This document shows positions 1-9,051 of a DNA stretch of 64,000 nucleotides, piece after piece. The DNA comes from Moritella dasanensis ArB 0140. Lineage in GTDB: Bacteria; Pseudomonadota; Gammaproteobacteria; Enterobacterales; Moritellaceae. A program made the position numbers and the translations under genes. Below the pieces are notes generated by a model. The model did no database searches. It was given only the letters and a program-made list of their open reading frames with translations, and was not told where the DNA came from. The DNA lies in contig NZ_AKXQ01000006.1 of the NCBI RefSeq assembly GCF_000276805.1, forward strand, positions 124,001 to 188,000, given 5' to 3'. The stretch's first letter is position 1. Each line of letters starts with the position of its first letter.

Positions 1-633
1 GCCATGTTTAAAACGCGGTAATTCATTCATATGTCCAGCCCAGCCCGTCGTCACATTGTTATCAGCGATACCGGAATAAACTGCTTTACGTTGTTGGTTA
101 TGGGCAAATAAAAATGCGGGTTTACTTTTCTGACTTTGCTTAAATTCTTCGAGGCTACCCGGTTCAATCAATACACCAGTATTGGCGATAACAGCGACTT
201 GCTGGTCTCGACTTAACGCTTGTAACCCTGTCATACCAGGATGGAAAGTAAGCGCGTGCTGTTCACCATTAACATCACGTAACATGATAGGTAATAGCTG
301 TTTACTGTAACGTTCATCTCCTTTATTGGCCAAGTACTGCGGTTGACTGACATAATTTGGTACCGCCAAGGTTTGACGGGTGTCCATATAATTTTGATAT
401 TCTGGATGTGACGTATCAGGAAAAACCATGTTAAACGCATCATTACCGCCATTAAGCATGATACAAACCAGTCCTTTATAATCGCTTGCAGCTTGCTGTT
501 TATCGGCAATCGTTTGCAATGCTTGCTGTTTATCGGCAATCGTTTGCAATGCTTGCAATGGATTAGATTGCAGTAATGCAGTTGATGCGCCGAGTAATCC
601 AAATGCCTTAAGTATTTCCCTGCGTAAAATCAT
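1..633 (-). CDS. DUF1501 family protein (N-terminal part, runs off the window)
   Basis: The first 211 codons of a minus-strand gene are present; its 3' end lies outside the window. The N-terminus has a twin-arginine-like stretch (LRREILKAFGLLGA) leading into a hydrophobic segment, as is usual for exported DUF1501 proteins. It is followed by family-typical GLVCIMLNGGNDAFNM. The family is a sulfatase-like, usually Tat-exported group of unknown reaction, nearly always encoded beside a DUF1800 protein, as here: the upstream DUF1800 gene ends 11 bases before this start, so they form one operon. Residues 28-37 and 38-47 are identical (ALQTIADKQQ) because of a 30-bp tandem duplication. The family call is good; the function is unknown. 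Confidence 0.85.
   Translation of the reverse strand, partial: MILRREILKAFGLLGASTALLQSNPLQALQTIADKQQALQTIADKQQAASDYKGLVCIMLNGGNDAFNMVFPDTSHPEYQNYMDTRQTLAVPNYVSQPQYLANKGDERYSKQLLPIMLRDVNGEQHALTFHPGMTGLQALSRDQQVAVIANTGVLIEPGSLEEFKQSQKSKPAFLFAHNQQRKAVYSGIADNNVTTGWAGHMNELPRFKHG
491..550. repeat. Perfect 30-bp in-frame tandem duplication
   Basis: Two identical 30-bp copies (491-520 and 521-550) follow each other, with the first bases of a third copy at 551-556. They duplicate ten residues just after the signal sequence of the DUF1501 protein and keep the frame, which suggests a recent slippage or unequal-crossover event. Confidence 0.95.
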
Positions 634-644
634 GGTGATAAATC

Positions 645-2378
645 CTAAGGTTGCACGGCGTAATCAGCAGAGCTGACAATTAAGTAAATGGCTTCTTTCA
701 ACTGCCTTTTCTGACCTTTAATATTAATTAAATGTGACTGTAATTGCGCTTTGAATGCAGGGGTCATTTTTCCTGCCAGTAATAGTTGATCAAGGTAATC
801 CAGCATATCCACGCTGTTATCAGCAAGCGCTAATGGCTCAGTAAGGTCCAAATCAAAATTCGCTTTGTTTGACATGGTTTGTTTAAACATTAACGATAGC
901 TGCTTGATAATAAGAGGATCAACCATAATCTGTGATTCTGGCGACACAGTGGTCATTTGTTGGTTAGCAGGCAATGTACTCGATGAGCCATCATTGGCTT
1001 TTAAATCAGGTTGGTAGTTCGCTTGAAAGTCTGGCTGATAAAAATTAAATACCGAGTCCGAACGCATGGCTCCCTGACCAAACGTCCCGTTCAGCTGACG
1101 TAATTGATAATGTTCTGATTTTGGCGTGGCTGAAAATGCACGTAAAAAACCAACGTAATTTAACAGCGGTTCTTTTAATTTTAAAGCCGATTCAGTAACC
1201 GCACCTTGGGCTTCATCATCCAATAAAATAGCTTGGACTACCGCGCCTAAATCACCACGTTCACCGACACCATTATCATTAAAGATCATTGCGATGCGTT
1301 TAATATAATCAGGCGATGGGTTTGATGACACCAAGCGTTGGATCAGTTGACGACTAATAAAAGGGCCAACATTGGGGTGGTTAAATAATAAATCTAAACT
1401 CGCAGATAATTCTTTGTCCGCTTTCATTCCGGCTTTGATCGATTGACCGAATAATTGTTTTTCCTGGTAATCATGTTGCTTTGGTGACAATTCCATAAAG
1501 GTATCGTAACGACCACTACGGCGATTACCATAACGTTTGTTTGCAACCAGATCCCACCCGGTAAATACCCGCGCTAAGTTTTCAACATCATCTTGTTGAT
1601 AGCTCGGGATCTTATTGCCCTGCTTATCTAACATAGCTTGTCCGCTGATATCTAATTGATACAAACCAATACTGAATAACTGCATCACTTCACGGGCGTA
1701 GTTTTCATCGGGGAAGGTGTTCTTGTTTAGATTTTCTTTGCGATTGCCTTGCATCGAAAGATAAACGCCCATCGCGGGAGACAAGGTGACATCTTGCAAT
1801 AAATCACGATAATTACCAAAGCTGTGTTTGACTAATAAATCGTAATACCAGGCCAACCCATCGCCATATTTTGCCAATGGCGGTTCTTGGCTTGATACCA
1901 CGAATATCTGCGATAAGGCAAATGCGACGCGTTGACGCAATTGATCTTGCGCCGTTAAGGCATGTTCTAACCAAACTGATTCTTGCGCTTTTAAACAGGC
2001 GCGTGGATTAGTCGATTTTTTGTCATTAACGCGGCTAACATTGTCAGCGTCAATCGTTGTCGGGGTAATAGAACCATCACAGTATTGTACTGTTAAAGGA
2101 TAGTGCCAGCTTGGCGACAATTGCATCTGCGCAGCAATCCATTGCTGACGCGTGACCTGTTGGGCACTTAATAATGCGGCAGGCGTAGGGCCAAAACTGC
2201 CTTGATATAATAATTTTGCTGCAGCGTTGGTTACTGACGATGACACGTTCATTGCCTGTTGCGCACTGTAACTATTTACTTGTGTCACGACCAAGCTATC
2301 ACTGGCAACTGCAGGTGTTAAATTAAAACAAGCGAGCAATGCACAACTGATACCGTTTACAAATAAAGATTTACTCAT
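645..2378 (-). CDS. DUF1800 domain-containing exported protein
   Basis: A 577-residue protein with a probable Sec signal peptide (about residues 1-25, ending near AVASD). The body carries the DUF1800 hallmark PDENYAREVMQLFSIGLYQL (about residues 224-243), preceded by the predominantly helical AQDQLRQRVAFALSQIF region. The family is of unknown function and is typically co-transcribed with a DUF1501 protein; here the DUF1501 gene starts 11 bases downstream. The genes may act together at or outside the membrane. The start has only a weak ribosome-binding site, so a few residues of uncertainty remain. Confidence 0.85.
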   Translation of the reverse strand: MSKSLFVNGISCALLACFNLTPAVASDSLVVTQVNSYSAQQAMNVSSSVTNAAAKLLYQGSFGPTPAALLSAQQVTRQQWIAAQMQLSPSWHYPLTVQYCDGSITPTTIDADNVSRVNDKKSTNPRACLKAQESVWLEHALTAQDQLRQRVAFALSQIFVVSSQEPPLAKYGDGLAWYYDLLVKHSFGNYRDLLQDVTLSPAMGVYLSMQGNRKENLNKNTFPDENYAREVMQLFSIGLYQLDISGQAMLDKQGNKIPSYQQDDVENLARVFTGWDLVANKRYGNRRSGRYDTFMELSPKQHDYQEKQLFGQSIKAGMKADKELSASLDLLFNHPNVGPFISRQLIQRLVSSNPSPDYIKRIAMIFNDNGVGERGDLGAVVQAILLDDEAQGAVTESALKLKEPLLNYVGFLRAFSATPKSEHYQLRQLNGTFGQGAMRSDSVFNFYQPDFQANYQPDLKANDGSSSTLPANQQMTTVSPESQIMVDPLIIKQLSLMFKQTMSNKANFDLDLTEPLALADNSVDMLDYLDQLLLAGKMTPAFKAQLQSHLINIKGQKRQLKEAIYLIVSSADYAVQP

Positions 2379-2438
2379 CCTAGATCACATCCTTAAAAAC
2401 GGTGACCTTTGAATATATGCTGATTTTGTTTTTACGAC

Positions 2439-2454
2439 AGTGAGCTAGATCACA
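2439..2454. promoter_or_regulatory. CRP-type binding site
   Basis: AGTGAGCTAGATCACA matches the CRP consensus TGTGA-N6-TCACA at nine of ten bases. It sits between the divergent DUF1800/DUF1501 operon and cnoX, about 60 bases upstream of the DUF1800 start, so either or both could be cAMP-controlled. Assigned by sequence only. Confidence 0.6.
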
Positions 2455-2577
2455 GTGATAAGCAGATCATGCGGACTTGATTATGCTAACTTTATCCCCC
2501 ATATGTCTTTCATATACAAAATCTATATCTAGACCATACCAAAACTATATCTACACGCAATTTGATGGAGTTAATCA

Positions 2578-3429
2578 GTGCAGAATTATATCCTTGACCT
2601 TACCAGTGAAAATTTTCAAGAGATCTTGCTACAAGGCAAATACTCACAACCAATCGTCATTGATTTCTGGTCTGAACGTGCACCAGAAAACCAAGTGAGT
2701 GCGCGTCTATTAAACATAGCGCAAAGCTTAAATGGTGAAATTGTACTAGCGCGACTTAATTGCGACCGTCACCCAGAATTAGCACAGCAATTTGGTATTA
2801 AAAGTTTACCAACCGTAGCGATTTTTAAAGACGGTAAGCCTATCGATAGCTTTGTTGGCGAGCAAGAAGAAGCGGCTATCCGTGAAATAATCAGCCGTCA
2901 TTTACCAAAGCAAGAACAAGTATTGCTGCAACAAGCACAAATGTTATTAATGGACAGCAAGTTTGCAGAAGCCGTACCGCTAATGGGCCAAGCTTACGAA
3001 CTGGCACCAGATAATACCGATATCAAAATTGCTTATGCCCAAGCCCTACTCGGTTCACACCAAGTTGAAGCGGCTGAAGCCCTGCTAGATACGTTTGCAG
3101 AAGAAGAGCAACAAAGTCACCAATATCAAACGCTGCGTTCGCATTTAGAAACAGCAAAAAAATCCGCTGAGACGCCTGAAATTGTAGCGTTAACAGCTGC
3201 CCATGAAGCCAATCCAGATGACTTACAAATTGCCTATGATCTAGCTATCCAATTACAAACAGCAAACAAGCATAATGATGCGATGGCATTGTTGTATAAG
3301 ATCTTATCTACAGAATATGATTTCTTAGAAGGTGGCGCAAGAAAGGTTTATTTAGAATTATTATCAGTCATGACAGATGCTGCCGTTGTAGCTGATTACC
3401 GTCGTAAGCTGTATACCTTGATGTATTAA
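2578..3429 (+). CDS. cnoX: Thioredoxin-fold co-chaperone CnoX (YbbN)
   Basis: A 283-residue protein with an N-terminal thioredoxin fold (about 1-110) and a C-terminal TPR region (about 115-283), the architecture of E. coli CnoX/YbbN, a holdase that protects substrates from oxidative damage and hands them to GroEL and DnaK. The usual CxxC is replaced by SERA (residues 32-35, context FWSERAPE), so it is not a classical disulfide reductase. Family-typical LARLNCDRHPELAQQFGIKS and LPTVAIFKDG follow. The start is GTG, chosen because GGAG lies seven bases upstream. It is monocistronic and followed by a strong terminator. Confidence 0.9.
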   Translation: MQNYILDLTSENFQEILLQGKYSQPIVIDFWSERAPENQVSARLLNIAQSLNGEIVLARLNCDRHPELAQQFGIKSLPTVAIFKDGKPIDSFVGEQEEAAIREIISRHLPKQEQVLLQQAQMLLMDSKFAEAVPLMGQAYELAPDNTDIKIAYAQALLGSHQVEAAEALLDTFAEEEQQSHQYQTLRSHLETAKKSAETPEIVALTAAHEANPDDLQIAYDLAIQLQTANKHNDAMALLYKILSTEYDFLEGGARKVYLELLSVMTDAAVVADYRRKLYTLMY

Positions 3430-3478
3430 TTGCCAGCTAATCACTTAGTTTAAGTATTTCAGCGAATAAGTGGATCAT

Positions 3479-3506
3479 AAACCTGAGTATCATACTCAGG
3501 TTTTTA
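3479..3506 (+). terminator. Rho-independent terminator of cnoX
   Basis: An inverted repeat built on ACCTGAGTAT/ATACTCAGGT is followed directly by five T residues, 50 bases after the cnoX stop. Because flanking A-runs are also present it may work from both sides, ending the converging monooxygenase gene as well. Confidence 0.85.
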
Positions 3507-3546
3507 CTCTTTATCTTTATGCTTAATTTTTATTCAAATACACTCG

Positions 3547-3897
3547 TTATGCATAAACAGGATGATCGTAATGATTACCTTCATCTGTATAAGCCGTTAC
3601 CATAACGTCTGCAACCAGCCCCGTCTCAGCTTGTACTTGCGTCTCGAAAAAATGTTGGATCTGCTTTCTGTTGCCATGCGCAGTCCAAGCCTCAGCATTT
3701 TCCCAAATTTCGTTAAAGACAATTGAGTATTCATTGTTGCTGGCGCTTGGATGACTAATTTGACGAGTCAGCATATATTGAATACAACCTTCCTCGCGGT
3801 ATGAATCCGGTTCTAATGCTTTTAAGATTTCAAACAACTCATCTTGTTTGCCTTCCTTTGGTTTGAATTGCGCTAAAACGTATACTCGGCTTGTCAT
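3547..3897 (-). CDS. Putative quinol monooxygenase (ABM domain)
   Basis: A 116-residue single-domain protein of the antibiotic biosynthesis monooxygenase (ABM) fold, YgiN-like. Typical traits are VYVLAQFKPKEGKQDELFEI at the N-terminus, EEGCIQYMLTRQ in the middle and FNEIWENAEAWTAHGNRKQI before the last strand. Such dimeric ferredoxin-like proteins oxidise quinols or degrade reactive aromatic compounds without a cofactor; the substrate here cannot be read from sequence. The start is supported by AAGGATG about seven bases upstream. It is monocistronic, converging on cnoX. Confidence 0.8.
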   Translation of the reverse strand: MTSRVYVLAQFKPKEGKQDELFEILKALEPDSYREEGCIQYMLTRQISHPSASNNEYSIVFNEIWENAEAWTAHGNRKQIQHFFETQVQAETGLVADVMVTAYTDEGNHYDHPVYA

Positions 3898-4257
3898 TTT
3901 AAAACATCCTTTTAGTTTCGATATATTAAATAATAATAGTTAAAATGACACCTAAAACACACAACGTCAAAGTAATTATTGAGGTGAATACACTCTCTTA
4001 TCCATTCACTAAAATATATAATAATTTAAACCTGAATCGTTTATCACCATTTTTAATCATGTCGAAAGTAGGCTTTATAGTGAAGTAACTCACGGCTGTA
4101 AACAGATAGATGTGTAGCCTAGCAGTTAACAAGCGGTTACTAGAAACCACTGAAATAGTTACACAAAGCATTTTTAAATGGCGAAGTAGTGACAAATCAC
4201 AGCCTCATGAATCGTGACAAAGTGGTATGATTTCAAGTGTTTTGACGTAAAACAAGA

Positions 4258-4284
4258 TTGACGACAGGATTTTTATGATACTAT
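4258..4284 (+). promoter_or_regulatory. Candidate icd promoter
   Basis: TTGACG (4258-4263) and TACTAT (4279-4284) resemble -35 and -10 boxes, but the spacing is only 15 bases. If used, it would give a leader of about 160 bases before icd. Position and downstream leader support it; the short spacer weakens it. Confidence 0.35.
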
Positions 4285-4289
4285 AGGGA

Positions 4290-4451
4290 TAGTAGATACG
4301 GAGCATCTGCTAGGATAACAGCTGTTGCGATTTCTGCAACCTAGCTATAACATTTATCAATCCCCCTAGGATCTACGCTTATTTAAGACACTAGGTCAGA
4401 TGTTCCGAATATTTAGCCGGGGGACCATATGCTAGTAATCCAGGGAATAAC
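4290..4451 (+). ncRNA. Candidate structured 5' leader of icd
   Basis: The leader can form several long pairings. GAGCATCTG (4301-4309) pairs with CAGATGTTC (4397-4405), nine pairs with one G-U. TCCCCC (4361-4366) pairs with GGGGGA (4419-4424), which crosses the first stem and would make a pseudoknot. Inside lies the hairpin GTTGC-gatttct-GCAAC (4324-4340). CTAGG/CCTAG occurs four times, allowing alternative pairings. An RNA motif called icd-II has been described upstream of genes for monomeric isocitrate dehydrogenase in marine gammaproteobacteria; I recall the name but could not match this sequence to it. A cis-regulatory RNA is likely; its signal (temperature, metabolite) is unknown. Confidence 0.55.
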
Positions 4452-6689
4452 ATGTCTGAAGAAAACTCAAAGATTATTTATACTTTAACGGACGAAGCGC
4501 CGTTATTGGCGACTTACTCACTGCTACCAATCGTAGAAAAATTCACTTCAGCTGCCGGTATTGATGTCGTTAAAAGTGATATCTCGGTTGCAGCCCGAAT
4601 TCTAGCCGAATTTCCAGAGTACTTGAGCGAAGAACAACAGTTACCAGATAACCTCAGCGAACTTGGTCGTCTGACACAAGATTCAAACACTAACATTATT
4701 AAATTGCCTAACATCAGTGCATCTGTACCACAGCTGCAAGCAGCGATTAGTGAATTGCAATCTCAAGGTTTCAACATTCCAAACCTGCCAGAAAACCCAC
4801 AGACAGATGAAGGAAAAGCGCTTTTACAACGCTATTCTAAAGCACTGGGTAGTGCGGTAAATCCGGTACTTCGTGAAGGTAACTCAGATCGTCGCGCACC
4901 AAAAGCGGTTAAAAACTTCGCCCGTAAACACCCGCACTCAATGGGTAAGTGGAGTCAAGCATCGCAAACTCACGTTGCACATATGCGTGAAGGCGACTTC
5001 TATCACGGCGAAAAATCTATCACACTAGACCGTGCTCGCACAGTGAGAATGGAACTAGTAGCAGAGAATGGTGAAACGATCATTCTTAAGAATAACCTTG
5101 CATTACTCGATGGCGAAATTATCGATAGCATGTATATGAGTAAAACTGCACTTTGTGATTTTTACGAACAAGAAATGCAAGATGCTTATGAAACAGGCAT
5201 GATGTTTTCGCTCCACGTAAAAGCGACGATGATGAAAGTATCTCATCCAATTGTATTTGGCCACGCGGTAAGAATTTTCTATAAAGACGCATTTGCTAAA
5301 CATGATGAATTATTTAAAAAGCTTGGCGTAAACGTCAATAACGGTTTATCTAACCTTTACGAAAAAATTGCAGATCTGCCGAGTTCACAACGTGAAGAAA
5401 TCCGCCGTGATTTACACGCTTGTCATGCTCATCGTCCAGAACTAGCGATGGTTGATTCAGATAAAGGTATTTCAAATCTACACGCGCCAAACGATGTGAT
5501 CGTAGATGCATCTATGCCTGCTATGATCCGCAGTGGTGGTAAAATGTGGGGTGCAGATGGTCGTCCAAAAGACACTAAAGCCGTGATCCCAGAATCAACG
5601 TTTGCCCGTATTTACCAAGAAATAATCGCCTTCTGTAAAACCAACGGCGCATTTGATCCAGTCACTATGGGTAGCGTGCCAAACGTTGGCCTAATGGCAC
5701 AGAAAGCTGAAGAATACGGTTCACACGATAAAACATTCGAAGCACCTGCAACCGGTGAAGCGCGTATCGTCGATATCGATACCGGTGAAGTACTCATGAT
5801 TCAGAACGTTGAGAAAGACGATATCTGGCGCATGTGCCAAGTTAAAGATGCACCAATCCGCGACTGGGTTAAATTATCTGTAGAACGCGCAAGAGATTCT
5901 GATACTCCGGTTGTATTCTGGCTTGACCGCTATCGTCCGCATGAAAATGAACTGATCACTAAGGTCAATGAATACCTTAAAGATCATAATACTGACGGAC
6001 TAGACATTCAGATCATGTCACAAGTACGTGCGATGCGTTATACACTTGAACGTGTTGTCCGCGGCCTAGATACTATTTCATCGACAGGTAACATTCTGCG
6101 TGATTATCTGACTGACCTATTCCCAATTATGGAATTAGGTACAAGTGCTAAGATGTTATCTATTGTGCCGTTAATGGCCGGTGGTGGTTTGTTTGAAACC
6201 GGTGCGGGTGGTTCAGCACCGAAACACGTACAACAACTTGTTGAAGAAAACCATTTACGTTGGGACTCACTTGGTGAATTCCTAGCGATAACCGTTTCTT
6301 TAGAATCTGTTGCGAAAAAATCAGGCAGCATTAAAGCTAAAGTACTGGCAACGACACTTGACCAAGCAACTGAAATGTTACTTGATAACGGTAAATCACC
6401 TTCACGTCGTACTGGCGAGTTAGATAACCGTGGCAGTCACTTCTACTTATCTTTATTCTGGGCTAAATGTATCGCAGAGCAAACTGAAGATACTGAACTT
6501 GCGGCTAAATTTGCACCACTTGCAGCAAGTCTTGCTGAAAATGAGTTGAAAATTGTTGAAGAGCTAAACTCGGCGCAAGGCAAAGCTGTTGATATTGGTG
6601 GTTACTTCAACGCAGATCCAGCGAAGATGGAAGCGATTATGCGTCCAAGTAAAACATTCAATGCAGTACTGAATGTAGCGATTAGCTAA
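4452..6689 (+). CDS. icd: NADP-dependent isocitrate dehydrogenase, monomeric type
   Basis: A 745-residue enzyme of the monomeric IDH family, oxidising isocitrate to 2-oxoglutarate and CO2 with NADP+ in the TCA cycle. Its length and motifs ([20 protein letters not shown] at the N-terminus, [50 protein letters not shown]) fit this ~80 kDa form, unrelated in length to the ~45 kDa dimeric Icd. In psychrophilic Colwellia the monomeric isozyme (IDH-II) is cold-inducible. A ribosome-binding site (AGGGA) lies seven bases before the ATG. It is a single gene between a long structured leader and a double-hairpin terminator, so regulation through the leader is plausible. Confidence 0.96.
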   Translation: MSEENSKIIYTLTDEAPLLATYSLLPIVEKFTSAAGIDVVKSDISVAARILAEFPEYLSEEQQLPDNLSELGRLTQDSNTNIIKLPNISASVPQLQAAISELQSQGFNIPNLPENPQTDEGKALLQRYSKALGSAVNPVLREGNSDRRAPKAVKNFARKHPHSMGKWSQASQTHVAHMREGDFYHGEKSITLDRARTVRMELVAENGETIILKNNLALLDGEIIDSMYMSKTALCDFYEQEMQDAYETGMMFSLHVKATMMKVSHPIVFGHAVRIFYKDAFAKHDELFKKLGVNVNNGLSNLYEKIADLPSSQREEIRRDLHACHAHRPELAMVDSDKGISNLHAPNDVIVDASMPAMIRSGGKMWGADGRPKDTKAVIPESTFARIYQEIIAFCKTNGAFDPVTMGSVPNVGLMAQKAEEYGSHDKTFEAPATGEARIVDIDTGEVLMIQNVEKDDIWRMCQVKDAPIRDWVKLSVERARDSDTPVVFWLDRYRPHENELITKVNEYLKDHNTDGLDIQIMSQVRAMRYTLERVVRGLDTISSTGNILRDYLTDLFPIMELGTSAKMLSIVPLMAGGGLFETGAGGSAPKHVQQLVEENHLRWDSLGEFLAITVSLESVAKKSGSIKAKVLATTLDQATEMLLDNGKSPSRRTGELDNRGSHFYLSLFWAKCIAEQTEDTELAAKFAPLAASLAENELKIVEELNSAQGKAVDIGGYFNADPAKMEAIMRPSKTFNAVLNVAIS

Positions 6690-6717
6690 TAACAACGCTT
6701 CGTTAAGATATAGTACT

Positions 6718-6747
6718 CAGAAAATAACAGAGTATCGTTATTTTCTG
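6718..6747 (+). other. Perfect 11-bp hairpin after icd
   Basis: CAGAAAATAAC pairs perfectly with GTTATTTTCTG around an eight-base loop, directly before the terminator stem. It has no T-run of its own; it may protect the mRNA 3' end or assist termination. Confidence 0.6.
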
Positions 6748-6786
6748 AAAAACCCGTAATAGACGAGTCTATTGCGGGTTTTTTCA
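6748..6786 (+). terminator. Rho-independent terminator of icd
   Basis: AACCCGTAATAGAC and GTCTATTGCGGGTT form a stem with an internal A-C mismatch, followed by a run of T. It lies about 60 bases past the icd stop. Confidence 0.9.
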
Positions 6787-7051
6787 TCCATACAGATTTA
6801 ATATCATCAAACATATTCTCCATACTCAATAACAAATACACCTCCACAATACAGATTCTAAATTCTGCTATGTTTAATCTAACGGTCGGTAATATTCTAT
6901 TTAAACCCAGATCACTGGCGTTTTATTTTTTGAAAGCGTGATATTAAATAGAACAACACCGATAAAATGACGTAAAATACACGATTAAGATACGCTTAAT
7001 GTAAATGTCGTAAAAATTGCGGATTATAAGGTAAATAGTAGGGTACACAAG
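6787..7051. other. AT-rich intergenic spacer
   Basis: There is no ORF, RNA gene or clear operator here. It presumably contains the promoter of the following acyltransferase gene, but I could not choose a convincing -35/-10 pair. Confidence 0.5.
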
Positions 7052-8920
7052 GTGAAATTTAGAACCGATTTAAATGGGTTAAGAGCAATAGCACTTATTG
7101 CTGTAGTATTGTTCCATTTTAATCCGAGCATTGCGCCCGGAGGTTTTGCTGGTGTCGATATTTTCTTTGTCATCTCTGGTTTTTTAATGACCGGCATTAT
7201 TTTTAAAGGCTTAAATACCAATTCGTTGAACTTAGCTGAATTTTATTTATGCCGAGCCAATCGCATTATTCCCCCGCTTGCCCTGCTGTGCTTTACCCTA
7301 CTGCTGTTTGGTTGGTTTTTATTGCCACCAATGGACTATGTAAACTTAGGCATGCATGCCGCGAGTAGTGTCAGTTTTTTATCCAACATTACCTATTTTT
7401 ATGAAGCTGACTATTTTGATGCCGGGGCTTATGAGAAATGGCTACTACATACCTGGTCGCTGTCGGTTGAATGGCAGTTCTATATTATTTATCCGATTAT
7501 CCTGCTATTTTTAAAACGCTATTTTTCACTTGAATCATTAAAGCGACTACTCATTCTCGGTACTGTCGTTGGGTTTATATTCTGTACTATTGCGACAGAT
7601 TTGTGGCCGACATTTGCTTACTTCTCTCTGCCAACACGAGCATGGGAAATGCTGTTAGGTGGCGTAGCTTATTTTTACCCACTGAAGTTAAACGAAAACC
7701 AAAAAAGAGTACTCGAAGCTATAGGGATGACGTTAATGTTATTATCATTCACGTTCACCTCTAAAATGACACCTTGGCCTGGTTATGTTGCTTGCGTCCC
7801 CGTTTTTGGTACCTACTTCATTTTGTTAAGTAACCGAGAAACGAGTCTGCTTACCAATAACCGAATATTTCAAACTCTGGGTAAATGGTCATACTCAATC
7901 TACCTGTGGCACTGGCCTATTGCGGTCTACGGCAGCTATTTTCAAATTGATAACTGGATGCCAATCGGCTTAATCTTATCTGTTGTGTTTGGTGGCATTA
8001 GCTTTTATTTGGTTGAAAGTAATCAGCTTAAACAAAGAAAACACACCCTGATTTTCACTCTCATCACCGTGTTAGCATTTGTTGGCTTTTACAAATCAAT
8101 TCCGGCGATGCTGTACCACATATCTGGGATGCCAAAATACATTATTGAAGCTAATTTAAATCAATCCGATAAAGGTGAGCTTTTTACTTGGCAAATGATG
8201 GACCAACTTAAAAAAAATAAACTCGATAATACGAAGATAAACGTGATGTTTATCGGTGACTCTCAATCTGCCGACTTTGTGAATGTAATCAACGAAAAAA
8301 TCAGTGTTATTGATAATGATCGTGTTAATTTTATGGCGCAAAAAATATCAGCCAAATGCGGTGTTTTTTATCACCTACCTAACCCCTTAAATGCCCTGTA
8401 CGACCGGATCAACCTCTCTGAAAATATTGGGGAGAAAAGATTACTTAAATGCGCAGCTAGGATCAGAAAAATCACCGCGGATAATCGCTTACTCAACGCT
8501 GACTATATTTTCATTGCCATGAATTGGCGTAACTGGTCTTTAAATTATAATATTCAGGCCGTTAAAGCGATAAAACAAAAGAACCCTAAGGTCAAAATAA
8601 TTATTATTGGTAACAAAGGTATGGCGCGCGCACTGCCAATACTGATGCTTAACGCATTTGATAATCAACAAGAAGTGAGCGAACTGGTGTTTGAATCACT
8701 GCCTGCTGTGAACATTAAAAATAATACATTTTTCCGTGATAATCAAAAATCAGATTATCAATTTATTAATATGACTTATGCTTTCTGTCCGATCAAGAAA
8801 TGTAATGTAGTCGATAAAAATGGCTTACCTTTTTTCTACGATGAAGTACACACAACCAAGCAAGGTGCCATGTATCTCTCAGATAGATTAAGACCTTTAT
8901 TACCCGCTCCGTTTTATTAA
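7052..8920 (+). CDS. Acyltransferase family 3 / SGNH O-acyltransferase (OafA-like)
   Basis: A 622-residue membrane protein. Residues 1-350 form the multi-span acyltransferase-3 domain (FRTDLNGLRAIALIAVVLFH with the catalytic-type His, GVDIFFVISGFLM, HTWSLSVEWQFY). The C-terminal half is a periplasmic SGNH hydrolase-like domain with block-I motif GDSQSAD and a late DEVHTT (DxxH) motif. Such two-domain proteins transfer acetyl or other acyl groups to O-antigen, capsule or peptidoglycan sugars. No glycosyltransferases are nearby, so the acceptor is unknown. The start is GTG; the ribosome-binding site is weak. A monocistronic gene of apparently normal length, with both catalytic motifs present. 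Confidence 0.88.
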   Translation: MKFRTDLNGLRAIALIAVVLFHFNPSIAPGGFAGVDIFFVISGFLMTGIIFKGLNTNSLNLAEFYLCRANRIIPPLALLCFTLLLFGWFLLPPMDYVNLGMHAASSVSFLSNITYFYEADYFDAGAYEKWLLHTWSLSVEWQFYIIYPIILLFLKRYFSLESLKRLLILGTVVGFIFCTIATDLWPTFAYFSLPTRAWEMLLGGVAYFYPLKLNENQKRVLEAIGMTLMLLSFTFTSKMTPWPGYVACVPVFGTYFILLSNRETSLLTNNRIFQTLGKWSYSIYLWHWPIAVYGSYFQIDNWMPIGLILSVVFGGISFYLVESNQLKQRKHTLIFTLITVLAFVGFYKSIPAMLYHISGMPKYIIEANLNQSDKGELFTWQMMDQLKKNKLDNTKINVMFIGDSQSADFVNVINEKISVIDNDRVNFMAQKISAKCGVFYHLPNPLNALYDRINLSENIGEKRLLKCAARIRKITADNRLLNADYIFIAMNWRNWSLNYNIQAVKAIKQKNPKVKIIIIGNKGMARALPILMLNAFDNQQEVSELVFESLPAVNIKNNTFFRDNQKSDYQFINMTYAFCPIKKCNVVDKNGLPFFYDEVHTTKQGAMYLSDRLRPLLPAPFY

Positions 8921-8929
8921 TTTTTAGGC

Positions 8930-8965
8930 AGGGTCGCTAATATCAGAACGTCTTTTAGCGACCCT
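8930..8965. terminator. Hairpin after the acyltransferase gene
   Basis: AGGGTCGCTAA and TTAGCGACCCT form an 11-bp perfect stem ten bases past the stop codon, with no strong T-run after it. Its position suggests transcript termination or 3'-end protection. Confidence 0.6.
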
Positions 8966-8976
8966 CTACATCACCT

Positions 8977-9002
8977 TATAAATAGACCCTATAAATAGAC
9001 CC
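8977..9002. repeat. 13-bp tandem repeat upstream of rluE
   Basis: TATAAATAGACCC occurs twice head to tail (8977-8989 and 8990-9002), 50 bases before the rluE start. Each copy contains a TATAAA -10-like element, so the repeat may duplicate part of a promoter. Confidence 0.8.
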
Positions 9003-9051
9003 TCAAAATTTGCTACAATTGCTTATAAGCACCTTAATTATTAGCGATAGC

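Noticed and set aside
231-602. Minus-strand ORF of 123 residues
   Set aside because: It is an alternative frame inside the DUF1501 gene, whose true frame runs from 633 off the left edge and gives clear family motifs.
2477-2698. Plus-strand ORF of 73 residues before cnoX
   Set aside because: It overlaps the start of cnoX in another frame, lacks a ribosome-binding site and has no protein-like composition.
3998-4195. Minus-strand ORF of 65 residues upstream of icd
   Set aside because: Low-complexity, AT-rich translation with no ribosome-binding site; probably chance in a non-coding spacer.
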